A stretch of DNA of 5,517 nt from Actinomycetota bacterium (GTDB lineage Bacteria > Actinomycetota > Humimicrobiia > Humimicrobiales > Humimicrobiaceae), in NCBI GenBank assembly GCA_023379515.1, contig JAMCQQ010000288.1, positions 1 to 5,517 on the forward strand. The letters are read 5' to 3'. This document shows positions 1 through 5,408 of the stretch, piece by piece. Made by a program: the position numbers and the translations under genes. The notes beneath the pieces were generated by a model. It was not told where the DNA came from. It saw only the letters and a list, made by a program, of their open reading frames with translations, and searched no databases. How positions within the stretch are numbered: position 1 is the stretch's first letter; the number at the start of each line of letters is the position of its first letter.

Positions 1-79
1 ACAAAATTTTATTAATTATTCTATTTCAGAGTGTTAAAATATCAATATGAATGTCTTAATAAACTTTTCAAAATAAGTT

Positions 80-844
80 ATGATAAATGAAAAAACAATA
101 TTCAATATTCTGCTGGTCGCCTTATTTATAACATCCGTTTTTATTTTTGCTTCATTATTTTTTATATCAGCGCCATATGGCCGTTTTACCAGGAAAGGCT
201 GGGGTTTGAGGATAAATCCGCGGCTCGCCTGGATTGTCATGGAATTTCCTGCATTTTTTGTTATTTTAATTTGCTTTCTTATTGGAAACAGGAAAAATAA
301 TCTGATCGCGAATATATTTTTAATTATCTGGATGCTGCATTACATCCAGAGGACTTTTATTTATCCTTTTTTAATGCGTTACAGGCAAAAAACTTTTCCC
401 ATTTCGGTTATTTCATTTTCACTTATTTTTAATACGATTAACGGGTATCTTAATGGACGCTATCTTTTTTATTTCTCTAACCCATATGACTCAAGATGGT
501 TAAGAGATCCAAGATTTATTACAGGAATTATTATATTTATAGCTGGCTATATAATAAACATATATTCTGATCAGATACTAAGGCGATTAAGAAAGCCCGG
601 AGAGCATACTTACAAAATTCCGTATGGGGGATTTTTCGAATATATATCAAGTCCGAATTATTTTGGCGAAATACTTGAATGGACCGGATGGGCAATTGCA
701 ACATGGTCGCTTCCGGGGCTTGCTTTTGCCTTGTTCACTATAGCAAATCTTTCTCCAAGGGCATTTTCGAACCACAAATGGTATATTAAAAATTTTCCGG
801 GCTACCCCAAAAAAAGAAAGGCATTAATTCCTTTTATCTATTAG
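80..844 (+). CDS. Steroid 5-alpha-reductase family membrane oxidoreductase
   Basis: Predicted 254-residue integral membrane protein with about six or seven hydrophobic segments (roughly residues 7-29, 49-69, 75-97, 108-124, 147-164, 202-225). The C-terminal half carries the family signature: a INIYSDQILRRLRKPGE stretch (about 159-175), SPNYFGEILEW (191-201), ATWSLP, and the end PKKRKALIPF. Glu55 and Tyr88 align with the catalytic Glu57/Tyr91 pair of human SRD5A2, and Asn193/Gly196/Glu197 fall in the cofactor-binding region; the length is the same as SRD5A2 (254). Members reduce a polarised C=C double bond (4-en-3-ones or polyprenyl/enoyl substrates) with NADPH at the membrane; the substrate here is unknown. 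ATG 80 is the first start after an in-frame TAA at 74-76. No SD sequence is visible, and only a weak promoter-like pair (TTAATT 12-17, TAAAAT 35-40) lies upstream. Family assignment is firm; a steroid substrate is not implied. Confidence 0.9.
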   Translation: MINEKTIFNILLVALFITSVFIFASLFFISAPYGRFTRKGWGLRINPRLAWIVMEFPAFFVILICFLIGNRKNNLIANIFLIIWMLHYIQRTFIYPFLMRYRQKTFPISVISFSLIFNTINGYLNGRYLFYFSNPYDSRWLRDPRFITGIIIFIAGYIINIYSDQILRRLRKPGEHTYKIPYGGFFEYISSPNYFGEILEWTGWAIATWSLPGLAFALFTIANLSPRAFSNHKWYIKNFPGYPKKRKALIPFIY

Positions 845-865
845 TATTAGCTATAGGAGAAAAAA

Positions 866-970
866 TTGAAATCTGTAAGATTATTTAAAAGCCTGGGCAT
901 CGTTGCTGTCAATATTCCTTTCAGCATGTTCAAAGAAAATATGAGTCCAAATCTAGGGGTTGATTTTTAA
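866..970 (+). pseudogene. Remnant of a lipoprotein gene (frameshifted signal peptide)
   Basis: A TTG-started frame of 34 codons follows an AGGAG ribosome site (855-859) with 6-nt spacing, 21 nt after the reductase stop. As read it begins MKSVRLFKSLGI and continues as a nondescript tail to TAA at 968-970. Shifting by one base after Ile12 gives LLSIFLSACSKK (903-938), so the joined product is a textbook lipoprotein signal peptide: basic n-region, hydrophobic core, lipobox LSAC. That second frame stops at once (TGA 942-944), so nothing of a mature domain remains in either frame. I infer a decayed lipoprotein gene. The alternatives are a real 34-residue peptide, or an assembly error for the frameshift; the early stop would still leave only a stub. 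Confidence 0.45.
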
Positions 971-989
971 CTTCTAAATCGGTTATAAT
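960..989 (+). promoter_or_regulatory. Sigma70-type promoter for the M23 peptidase gene
   Basis: TTGATT at 960-965 and a perfect TATAAT at 984-989, separated by 18 bp. Initiation would fall near 996, about 30 nt before the ATG at 1026. The -35 box overlaps the end of the lipoprotein remnant. Inferred from sequence only. Confidence 0.6.
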
Positions 990-1025
990 GGCAACACCGA
1001 ATTTGTAATTGTTGTTTTTGATTTT

Positions 1026-1976
1026 ATGATTGGTAATAAAAAGGATAAATTCTTCACGGTATTAATTTTATCTAATGCTGATTCAAAAATAAGAAAGATA
1101 AAAATCCCTCATAACCTGCTGCGCTATGTATTTATCTTTACGGCAGTCCTGGTTGCTGTTGCCGTTACTCTTGTTTCCAATTTGTATTTAGTGAAAAATC
1201 AGCTTGGTAACAAAGTAGCAGAAATGGAGAGAGTCAAGGAAAAAATAACTTATAAAGAAATTGAAATAGCTAACCTTGAGAAAAAATCAAACGAGATAAC
1301 AGCAAAGACGAAGATACTCGAAGAATATCTTGCCCAGGTAGAAGATCTGGATAAGATGGTCAGGAATATAACCGGAAAGGGTGGCTTCGAGAAAGAAGTC
1401 GCACTTTATACTACCGACTTAAATGCAAATGTGGATATGCAAAATGATCCTAATGAGATATTTTATTATGATTTTGAAGATTCCGAAAACCTGGACAATA
1501 TAAACGCAATACTTGATGATCTTATAGCTAAAGCACCTGATATAGCGCAGAAACTTTCTGCAGATAAGCAGCATATGGAGGACTATATCTATCAGCTTGA
1601 CCACACTCCTTCAATTTGGCCGACAACCGGTTATATCAGCAGCACGTTTGGAGATAAAAGAGGCGGCGGCCATATTCATGGCGGTGTTGATATTGCGAAT
1701 AATGTCGGTACACCCGTAGTGGCAACGGCAAGCGGAGTTGTGATATTTGCTTCCAGGAACCAAGGTTTCGGAAATGAGATAATTCTTTTTCATGGTTTTG
1801 GATTTACGACTGTTTATGGTCATTTAAATAAAATCCTTGTTTCAGTCGGAGATGAAATTACGAAGGGCCAGAAAATTGCTGAGTCAGGAAACACTGGTTA
1901 TTCCACTGGTCCGCACCTGCATTATGAAGTAATCAAAGACAATACTCAGATAGACCCGATGGATTACCTTCCATAA
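1026..1976 (+). CDS. Membrane-anchored M23 (LytM-type) peptidoglycan endopeptidase
   Basis: 316 residues. A short basic cytoplasmic N-terminus (1-33) precedes one membrane segment (about 34-55), then a charged coiled coil (about 59-115), an acidic linker (about 130-195) and a C-terminal M23 domain (about 198-316). All catalytic motifs are present: HGGVD (His218, Asp222), YGHL (His266) and HLH (His297, His299). In this family the first-motif His and Asp and the last HxH His bind zinc, and the other two His assist catalysis, so the enzyme is expected to be active rather than a degenerate LytM activator. Expected role: cleavage of peptide cross-links in the periplasm or wall during growth or division; the coiled coil probably mediates regulation. 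ATG 1026 is the only usable start after the in-frame TAA at 975; no SD is visible. The gene has its own promoter at 960-989 and is convergent with the cupin gene. Confidence 0.92.
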   Translation: MIGNKKDKFFTVLILSNADSKIRKIKIPHNLLRYVFIFTAVLVAVAVTLVSNLYLVKNQLGNKVAEMERVKEKITYKEIEIANLEKKSNEITAKTKILEEYLAQVEDLDKMVRNITGKGGFEKEVALYTTDLNANVDMQNDPNEIFYYDFEDSENLDNINAILDDLIAKAPDIAQKLSADKQHMEDYIYQLDHTPSIWPTTGYISSTFGDKRGGGHIHGGVDIANNVGTPVVATASGVVIFASRNQGFGNEIILFHGFGFTTVYGHLNKILVSVGDEITKGQKIAESGNTGYSTGPHLHYEVIKDNTQIDPMDYLP

Positions 1977-2042
1977 TATTTCAAGCAGAGATTCTATTGT
2001 AAAAATTATTCATCCTGTTTATTACATTTAGTGTTTATATGC

Positions 2043-2402
2043 TTATCTGTCAATAATAATGCTCCCGCCAAATATAAAAAGTATTTTTACCTTATTTTTT
2101 TCTGTCATTATTGCATGATCCGTCTGGCTGGGAATGTGTATAAAATCATTTCTTTTTATGCCATGAACCTTGTTGCCAATTTTTATTTTCCCATTACCCG
2201 ATAAGACAAATAACGCTTCATCTACATCGTGCCTGTGATTAAAAGCTTCCTTGCCGGCATCGAAATTTACCACACCAAGGTTTAAGTTTTTTGTTTCAAT
2301 TTTACCTTGTGACCCAAATGCAAATTTTACCCATCTGTCATCAAAAATCTTTTTTGCAATATCCTTGAGATTAAAAATTAAACTGCTTTCCTTACTTTTC
2401 AT
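2043..2402 (-). CDS. Small single-domain cupin protein
   Basis: 119 residues, a minimal cupin barrel. Motif 1 is seen as HRHDVDE (His56, His58, Glu62) followed by a Gly69-x-Gly71 turn; motif 2 as NDFIHIPSQTDH (85-96) with His96. The complete three-His/one-Glu set predicts a bound divalent metal. Many proteins of this size are annotated only as 'cupin domain', and include sugar isomerases, dioxygenases and small-molecule binders; the substrate cannot be read from the sequence. Upstream on the minus strand, AAAGG (2417-2413) sits 10 nt before the ATG, a loose but acceptable ribosome site. A candidate promoter lies at 2504-2476. The gene is convergent with the M23 peptidase across a 66-bp gap in which I see no clear terminator hairpin. 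No functional partner is evident nearby. Confidence 0.85.
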   Translation of the reverse strand: MKSKESSLIFNLKDIAKKIFDDRWVKFAFGSQGKIETKNLNLGVVNFDAGKEAFNHRHDVDEALFVLSGNGKIKIGNKVHGIKRNDFIHIPSQTDHAIMTEKNKVKILFIFGGSIIIDR

Positions 2403-2475
2403 GTCTTCATTACCTTTCTTTTTTTAATATGTTGGCAGCGATTAGCAATTAAAAAAATACAATTAATAAAACAGT

Positions 2476-2504
2476 ATTATATAGTTCATCACAAGAGTAA
2501 TCCA
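2476..2504 (-). promoter_or_regulatory. Candidate promoter of the cupin gene
   Basis: On the minus strand, TGGATT (2504-2499) and a perfect TATAAT (2481-2476) are spaced 17 bp apart. The -10 box is strong and the -35 box matches only in part. The leader would be about 70 nt. Confidence 0.45.
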
Positions 2505-2559
2505 TAATTATTCATGAATTCGATGACGTATCTTCTAAGAATTTTATTGTAAAAATGGA

Positions 2560-2580
2560 AGCATCTAAAATTTCGTGATA
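2560..2580 (+). repeat. Left 21-bp terminal inverted repeat
   Basis: Begins AGCATCTAAAA and ends TCGTGATA. It is the exact reverse complement of 2759-2779. The perfect match ends at both edges of the 21 bp. Confidence 0.95.
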
Positions 2581-2602
2581 GCAATAAAGGAAAATCTTAA
2601 GA

Positions 2603-2742
2603 GCCATGATGGGTATTTCAAAAACACGCAGGCTTTTCCCCGGCGAGTAAAAGCCAGCTCAGTTTCAGGCTCAGCTCTCCTCCCTAAGGAGGAACCATGC
2701 CCGCTTAAGCCTTCAAATGGTTTTCTCAATACCCATCATGGC
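2603..2742. repeat. Inner 15-bp inverted repeat pair with enclosed head
   Basis: GCCATGATGGGTATT at 2603-2617 is matched exactly by its reverse complement at 2728-2742. It lies nested and nearly centred within the 21-bp terminal repeats, enclosing 110 bp with three smaller hairpins. Confidence 0.95.
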
Positions 2743-2758
2743 TTATCAATTTATTTTT

Positions 2759-2779
2759 TATCACGAAATTTTAGATGCT
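2759..2779 (-). repeat. Right 21-bp terminal inverted repeat
   Basis: Begins TATCACGAAA and ends TAGATGCT. It is the exact reverse complement of 2560-2580, and ends 41 bp before the -10 box of the next gene. Confidence 0.95.
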
Positions 2780-2795
2780 AACTGCAAAAATTATT

Positions 2796-2826
2796 TTAGA
2801 ACAAATAAAAAAATTTATGATATAAT
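2796..2826 (+). promoter_or_regulatory. Extended -10 promoter of the Cys-rich small gene
   Basis: TGATATAAT at 2818-2826 is a perfect extended -10 element (TGn plus TATAAT). The -35 region is poor (TTAGAA at 2796-2801, 19-bp spacing), which an extended -10 can compensate. The start would lie near 2833, giving a leader of about 95 nt. Confidence 0.6.
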
Positions 2827-2832
2827 AAGCTC

Positions 2833-2869
2833 TTGAATAAGAAGTGATATTGAATAAAAGAAAGTGATA
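2833..2869 (+). repeat. Tandem direct repeat in the small gene's leader
   Basis: TTGAATAAGAAGTGATA (2833-2849) is followed immediately by TTGAATAAAAGAAAGTGATA (2850-2869). The copies are identical except for three extra A bases in the second. They start about 7 nt after the -10 box, where a repressor site or a leader RNA element would sit. Confidence 0.8.
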
Positions 2870-2874
2870 AATAC

Positions 2875-2901
2875 TTTAAACAAAGAGGCTGTTTTAAACA
2901 A
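2875..2901 (+). repeat. Pair of TTTAAACAA direct repeats
   Basis: TTTAAACAA occurs at 2875-2883 and 2893-2901, 18 bp apart start to start. The second copy lies within a near-palindrome, TGTTTTAAACA (2890-2900). Possible operator, but AT-rich DNA yields such repeats by chance. Confidence 0.5.
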
Positions 2902-2927
2902 TCAGTAAGTTTAAAAATGGAGTTAAA

Positions 2928-3092
2928 ATGGCAGAAACAGATATAATAAAACCAGTTGAACCTGATGCGACAACAAACGCAGGATGCTACACATGCTCAA
3001 GGTATACATGCAGCTGTGGGAAAAATGACGATTACATAAAGAAGCTTGTTGCGTGCATAACCGAAGAAGTTATGAATAAGCTGGGAAACTAA
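2928..3092 (+). CDS. Cys-rich 54-residue protein of unknown function
   Basis: ATG 2928 follows GGAG (2919-2922) with 5-nt spacing and a strong extended -10 promoter, and the frame ends in tandem TAA TAA, so this is very likely a real gene. The protein has three parts: a polar, acidic N-terminus (1-18); a Cys cluster GCYTCSRYTCSCG (19-31) with spacing C-x2-C-x4-C-x-C; and a predicted amphipathic helix (about 34-52, Ile37, Leu40, Val41, Ile44, Val48, Leu52 on one face) with a fifth Cys at 43. No signal peptide or membrane segment is visible. The Cys cluster could bind zinc or iron, or be a modification core. The helix resembles the short docking helices that direct cargo into bacterial microcompartments, but no shell protein or modifying enzyme is in the window. 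I do not recognise the family. The gene is transcribed alone and is convergent with the FAH gene. Confidence 0.82.
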   Translation: MAETDIIKPVEPDATTNAGCYTCSRYTCSCGKNDDYIKKLVACITEEVMNKLGN

Positions 3093-3148
3093 TAAACTGC
3101 CCAGTCAACTTCCGAAAAAATCTATGATAAACTTTACCCCAATTTCGT

Positions 3149-3826
3149 TCATAAGCTCACAACTTTATTTACCAGCCTTCCGATTTTTTCTATCTCGCAT
3201 ATAACTTCATCTCCAGGCAATAAAAATTTCTTTTCTTTCATAAATGCGCCAACACCTGCGGGAGTCCCGGTTGAAATCAGATCTCCGGCTTCAAGAGTCA
3301 TAGATTTTGAAATATAGGAAATAAGCTCAAATACTTTAAAGATCATGTCGCTTGTATTTGAATTTTGCCTGAGTTTTCCATTCACATAAGATTTCAGGAA
3401 TAAGTTCTGTGGATCCTGTATTTTGTTTCTTGGTATGATTACAGGACCAATGGGTGCAAAGGTATCAAAGCTTTTTGCCCGGAACCATTGGCCCTCATTT
3501 TTTTGTATCTCTCTTGCAGTCAAATCATTTATTATGGTATATCCGTAAATGTGGCTTAAAACATCCTTTTCGCAAATATTCTTCATCCTGTTTCCAATAA
3601 TGACTGCAAGCTCCACCTCATAGTCAAGCTCCTTAACTTCCGGCGGATAAAATATGTTTTCTCCGTCCTTAATAATACTGCTTGTTGCCTTGGCAAACAA
3701 AACGGGCCTGCTGGGAAAACGGCCGTCCTGCTCGCTTATATGAGATTTGTAATTCATTCCCACGCAGACTATTTTCCCGGGAAAATAATTGTTGATATCG
3801 AATTTTACATCTGGCTCAAAATTCAT
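3149..3826 (-). CDS. Fumarylacetoacetate hydrolase (FAH) family protein
   Basis: 225 residues, the size of a single FAH catalytic domain. Family hallmarks appear in order: VGMNYKSH (22-29); DYEVELAVIIG (68-78), whose Glu70 and Glu72 are expected metal ligands; NDLTARE (100-106), with Asp101 the third ligand; RAKSFDTFAPIGP (116-128), with Lys118 at the active site; and STGTPAGVG near 190. Such Mg2+-dependent cytoplasmic enzymes hydrolyse, decarboxylate or isomerise 2-oxo acids: acylpyruvases, oxaloacetate decarboxylases, and 2-hydroxyhepta-2,4-diene-1,7-dioate isomerases of aromatic catabolism. Sequence cannot separate these, and no aromatic-degradation neighbours are visible. The start is secured by AAGGAG (3837-3832), 5 nt before the ATG. 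The gene ends 56 bp from the convergent Cys-rich gene and diverges from nuoA. Confidence 0.92.
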   Translation of the reverse strand: MNFEPDVKFDINNYFPGKIVCVGMNYKSHISEQDGRFPSRPVLFAKATSSIIKDGENIFYPPEVKELDYEVELAVIIGNRMKNICEKDVLSHIYGYTIINDLTAREIQKNEGQWFRAKSFDTFAPIGPVIIPRNKIQDPQNLFLKSYVNGKLRQNSNTSDMIFKVFELISYISKSMTLEAGDLISTGTPAGVGAFMKEKKFLLPGDEVICEIEKIGRLVNKVVSL

Positions 3827-3856
3827 TTTCTCTCCTTATATAAAAAGATAATATTC

Positions 3857-3884
3857 TTTATAAAAAATAACTATAATTTTTGAA
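3857..3884 (-). promoter_or_regulatory. Candidate promoter of the FAH gene
   Basis: Minus strand: TTCAAA (3884-3879) and TATAAA (3862-3857) with 16-bp spacing, giving a leader of about 25 nt that ends in the SD. A second possible -10, TATTAT, lies at 3853-3848. The region is very AT-rich, so the assignment is tentative. Confidence 0.4.
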
Positions 3885-3948
3885 TTTGGCTTTCTATTTT
3901 AATATATTATGAGTTTAAAATATATTGAGAGATAAAAATAAGTTTTAA

Positions 3949-3976
3949 TTGAAATTCAGGCTTTTGCTGTTATAAT
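3949..3976 (+). promoter_or_regulatory. Promoter of the nuo operon
   Basis: TTGAAA (3949-3954) and TATAAT (3971-3976), 16-bp spacing, with a TGT extension before the -10. Transcription would start near 3983, about 48 nt before nuoA. AACGAG is repeated in the leader at 3981-3986 and 3992-3997; its meaning is unknown. Confidence 0.7.
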
Positions 3977-4030
3977 ATGTAACGAGTTTGAAACGAGGCG
4001 CTATAACTATTATTTTTGTATAGAGGATAA

Positions 4031-4402
4031 ATGCAAGAGCAATACATAGCAAATTATTTTACAGTCGGATTATTCTTCGTAGTTAGCGTTCTTTTTGTCC
4101 CACTGGTAGTATTCATAACCAAATTTTTAGCGCCCCATCGCCCGACAGCAGAAAAGCTTATGACATATGAGTGCGGTGTTCCTGCAAGAGGAGGAATTTT
4201 TGCGCATTATTATGTAAGATATTACATTTTTGCATTTCTATTTGTAATCTTTGATGTTGAAGCGGTTTTTCTATTTCCCTGGGCGGTAAATTTCAGAAGC
4301 CTTGGAATTGCAGGTCTCGTGGAAGTTTTTATTTTCATAGTCATTTTAATCTTAGGCCTGGCATATGCCTGGAAAAAAGGAATTTTAAAATGGGTTTCTT
4401 AG
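4031..4402 (+). CDS. nuoA: NADH-quinone oxidoreductase subunit A
   Basis: 123 residues with three membrane helices (about 9-30, 62-86, 93-114), the usual size and topology of NuoA/ND3. Diagnostic motifs are YECGVP (46-51), in the loop whose Cys (here Cys48) is the conserved ND3-loop cysteine near the quinone site, and FDVEAVFLFPW (74-84), with Asp75 and Glu77 in the second helix. NuoA is a small membrane subunit at the junction of the peripheral and membrane arms of complex I. AGAGG at 4022-4026 lies 4 nt before the ATG. It is the first gene of the operon and overlaps nuoB by 13 nt. Confidence 0.96.
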   Translation: MQEQYIANYFTVGLFFVVSVLFVPLVVFITKFLAPHRPTAEKLMTYECGVPARGGIFAHYYVRYYIFAFLFVIFDVEAVFLFPWAVNFRSLGIAGLVEVFIFIVILILGLAYAWKKGILKWVS

Positions 4403-4872
4403 ATGACAAGTTCAAAAAACCCAATATCCTAACAGTTTCATATGATAAATTGATGAATGCAGCCAGAAGCCGTTCTATATGGTATCTTACATTTGGTGTG
4501 GCATGCTGTGCAATTGAATTTATGGCGGCTGCGGCATCCCATTATGATTTTGAGAGATATGGAATGTTTTTCAGAGCTTCTCCCAGGCAGGTGGACATGA
4601 TTATAATTTCAGGAACAATCACCAGAAAGTATGCCCCGGTAGTCAAGAGAATTTATGAGCAGATGGCTGAACCAAAGTATGTTGTGGCAATGGGTTCCTG
4701 CGCAATAACAGGTGGTCCCTTTTATGATTCATACAGTGTGGTCCAGGGTATCGACAAAGTAATTCCAGTTGATGTTTATGTTCAGGGATGTCCTCCAAGA
4801 CCCCAAGCCTTATATAAAGGATTATTGGAATTAAAAAATGTAGTTAACATACAGACCATAGTTGTAAAGTAA
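4390..4872 (+). CDS. nuoB: NADH-quinone oxidoreductase subunit B (cluster N2 subunit)
   Basis: 160 residues, a complete NuoB/PSST subunit. The four ligands of the [4Fe-4S] cluster N2 are visible: the adjacent Cys39-Cys40 in GVACCAIE, Cys104 in MGSCAITGG, and Cys134 in VQGCPPRPQAL. The FRASPRQVD stretch (61-69) is also typical. Cluster N2 is the last Fe-S centre and passes electrons to the quinone, next to NuoD. The ATG lies inside the end of nuoA (13-nt overlap, different frame), with AAGGA (4377-4381) as ribosome site within nuoA, so translation is probably coupled. Length and motifs are equally compatible with the homologous subunit of F420H2 dehydrogenase-like complexes, but the bacterial context favours Nuo. 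Confidence 0.96.
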   Translation: MGFLDDKFKKPNILTVSYDKLMNAARSRSIWYLTFGVACCAIEFMAAAASHYDFERYGMFFRASPRQVDMIIISGTITRKYAPVVKRIYEQMAEPKYVVAMGSCAITGGPFYDSYSVVQGIDKVIPVDVYVQGCPPRPQALYKGLLELKNVVNIQTIVVK

Positions 4873-4884
4873 GATAAAAAAATA

Positions 4885-5403
4885 ATGAAGATAATAAATT
4901 ATGAGTATAAGAAAGTTGATAATCAGGATGTGATTTCAGCTATTGATAAGAAAGCAAAAGAAATTTCCGTAGAAACAAATTTCTGGGAATTTAGAAACCA
5001 ACTTTTTTGTGAAATCGCTTCCAGGGATATCAAGAAGTTCTGCGATATTTTAAACAAGGATCCCGAACTTAGTTTTGAATATATAAAATGCATAACTGCG
5101 GTAGATTATATCGAGTGGCTCGAAATGATTTATTGCCTTTATTCTTTTAAAAACAACTGGTCAATAAATATAAAAGTGAAACTTGACAGCCAGAAACCTG
5201 CAGTTGATTCTGTTATTTCCGTATACCGTGGTGCAGACTGGCACGAAAGAGAGATAGCCGAGATGTTTGGGATAGATATAATCGGGCATCCGAATTTGAG
5301 ACCACTTCTACTTGCGGGTGATGAAGATGGGTATCCGTTAAGAAAGAATTTTGAAATCAAGTGGGAGGAAAGAGAATATATTCCTCCCCGAAAGTTCGAA
5401 TAA
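4885..5403 (+). CDS. nuoC: NADH-quinone oxidoreductase subunit C (30 kDa)
   Basis: 172 residues, an unfused NuoC. The signature WHEREIAEMFGID (119-131) is intact and is followed by HPNLRPLLL and DGYPLRKNF (148-156), the family's conserved C-terminal core. NuoC has no cofactor and stabilises NuoB and NuoD in the connecting module. The N-terminal 60 residues are charged and less conserved, as usual. It starts 12 nt after nuoB in the same frame; ATG 4885 is the first start codon after that stop. No convincing SD is visible, so expression probably depends on coupling to nuoB. Confidence 0.94.
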   Translation: MKIINYEYKKVDNQDVISAIDKKAKEISVETNFWEFRNQLFCEIASRDIKKFCDILNKDPELSFEYIKCITAVDYIEWLEMIYCLYSFKNNWSINIKVKLDSQKPAVDSVISVYRGADWHEREIAEMFGIDIIGHPNLRPLLLAGDEDGYPLRKNFEIKWEEREYIPPRKFE

Positions 5404-5408
5404 ATAAA

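Larger units (their letters stand above)
2560..2779. mobile_element. 220-bp nested palindromic (MITE-like) element
   Basis: A compact non-coding unit bounded by perfect 21-bp inverted repeats (2560-2580 and 2759-2779). Inside are a further AATAAA/TTTATT pair (2583-2588 with 2750-2755) and a perfect 15-bp inverted repeat (2603-2617 with 2728-2742). The enclosed 110 bp is richer in G+C than its surroundings and can form three hairpins: 2631-2637 with 2649-2655 (GGCTTTT/AAAAGCC), 2678-2683 with 2688-2693 (TCCTCC, CTAA loop, GGAGGA), and 2693-2698 with 2717-2722 (AACCAT/ATGGTT) whose loop holds GCTTAAGC; the last two share base 2693. As RNA this would be a long stem ending in a multi-arm head. 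No transposase is present. A non-autonomous miniature transposable element is the best explanation; a structured RNA gene is the alternative. A weak reading frame crosses it (2575-2781) but reads through both terminal repeats. Confidence 0.6.

Noticed and set aside
34..240. Minus-strand frame of 68 codons opposite the start of the reductase gene
   Set aside because: It is antisense to a clearly conserved gene and has no recognisable protein features; a shadow frame.
1419..1823. Two minus-strand frames opposite the M23 peptidase
   Set aside because: They lie antisense to the linker and catalytic domain of a well-supported gene and show no family motif.
1977..2042. Possible bidirectional terminator between the convergent M23 and cupin genes
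   Set aside because: No stem longer than about 5 bp with a following T-run could be found; AAGCA/TGCTT is too weak and too far apart.
2510..2519. 10-bp palindrome ATTCATGAAT upstream of the cupin promoter
   Set aside because: Short palindromes are frequent in AT-rich DNA, and nothing else ties it to regulation.
2575..2781. 68-codon open frame (GTG start) across the palindromic element
   Set aside because: It starts in the left terminal repeat and stops at the end of the right one, has no ribosome site, and its composition follows the palindromes. It is better explained as chance translation of the element.
2928..3092. Reading the Cys-rich gene as proof of a microcompartment or a ribosomal peptide (RiPP) system
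   Set aside because: No shell protein, encapsulated enzyme, radical-SAM enzyme, protease or exporter is present in the window; only the peptide's own features suggest these roles.
3093..3148. Possible terminator between the convergent Cys-rich and FAH genes
   Set aside because: No convincing hairpin followed by a T-run on either strand.
5139..5360. Minus-strand frame opposite nuoC
   Set aside because: It is antisense to the conserved nuoC core; a shadow frame.
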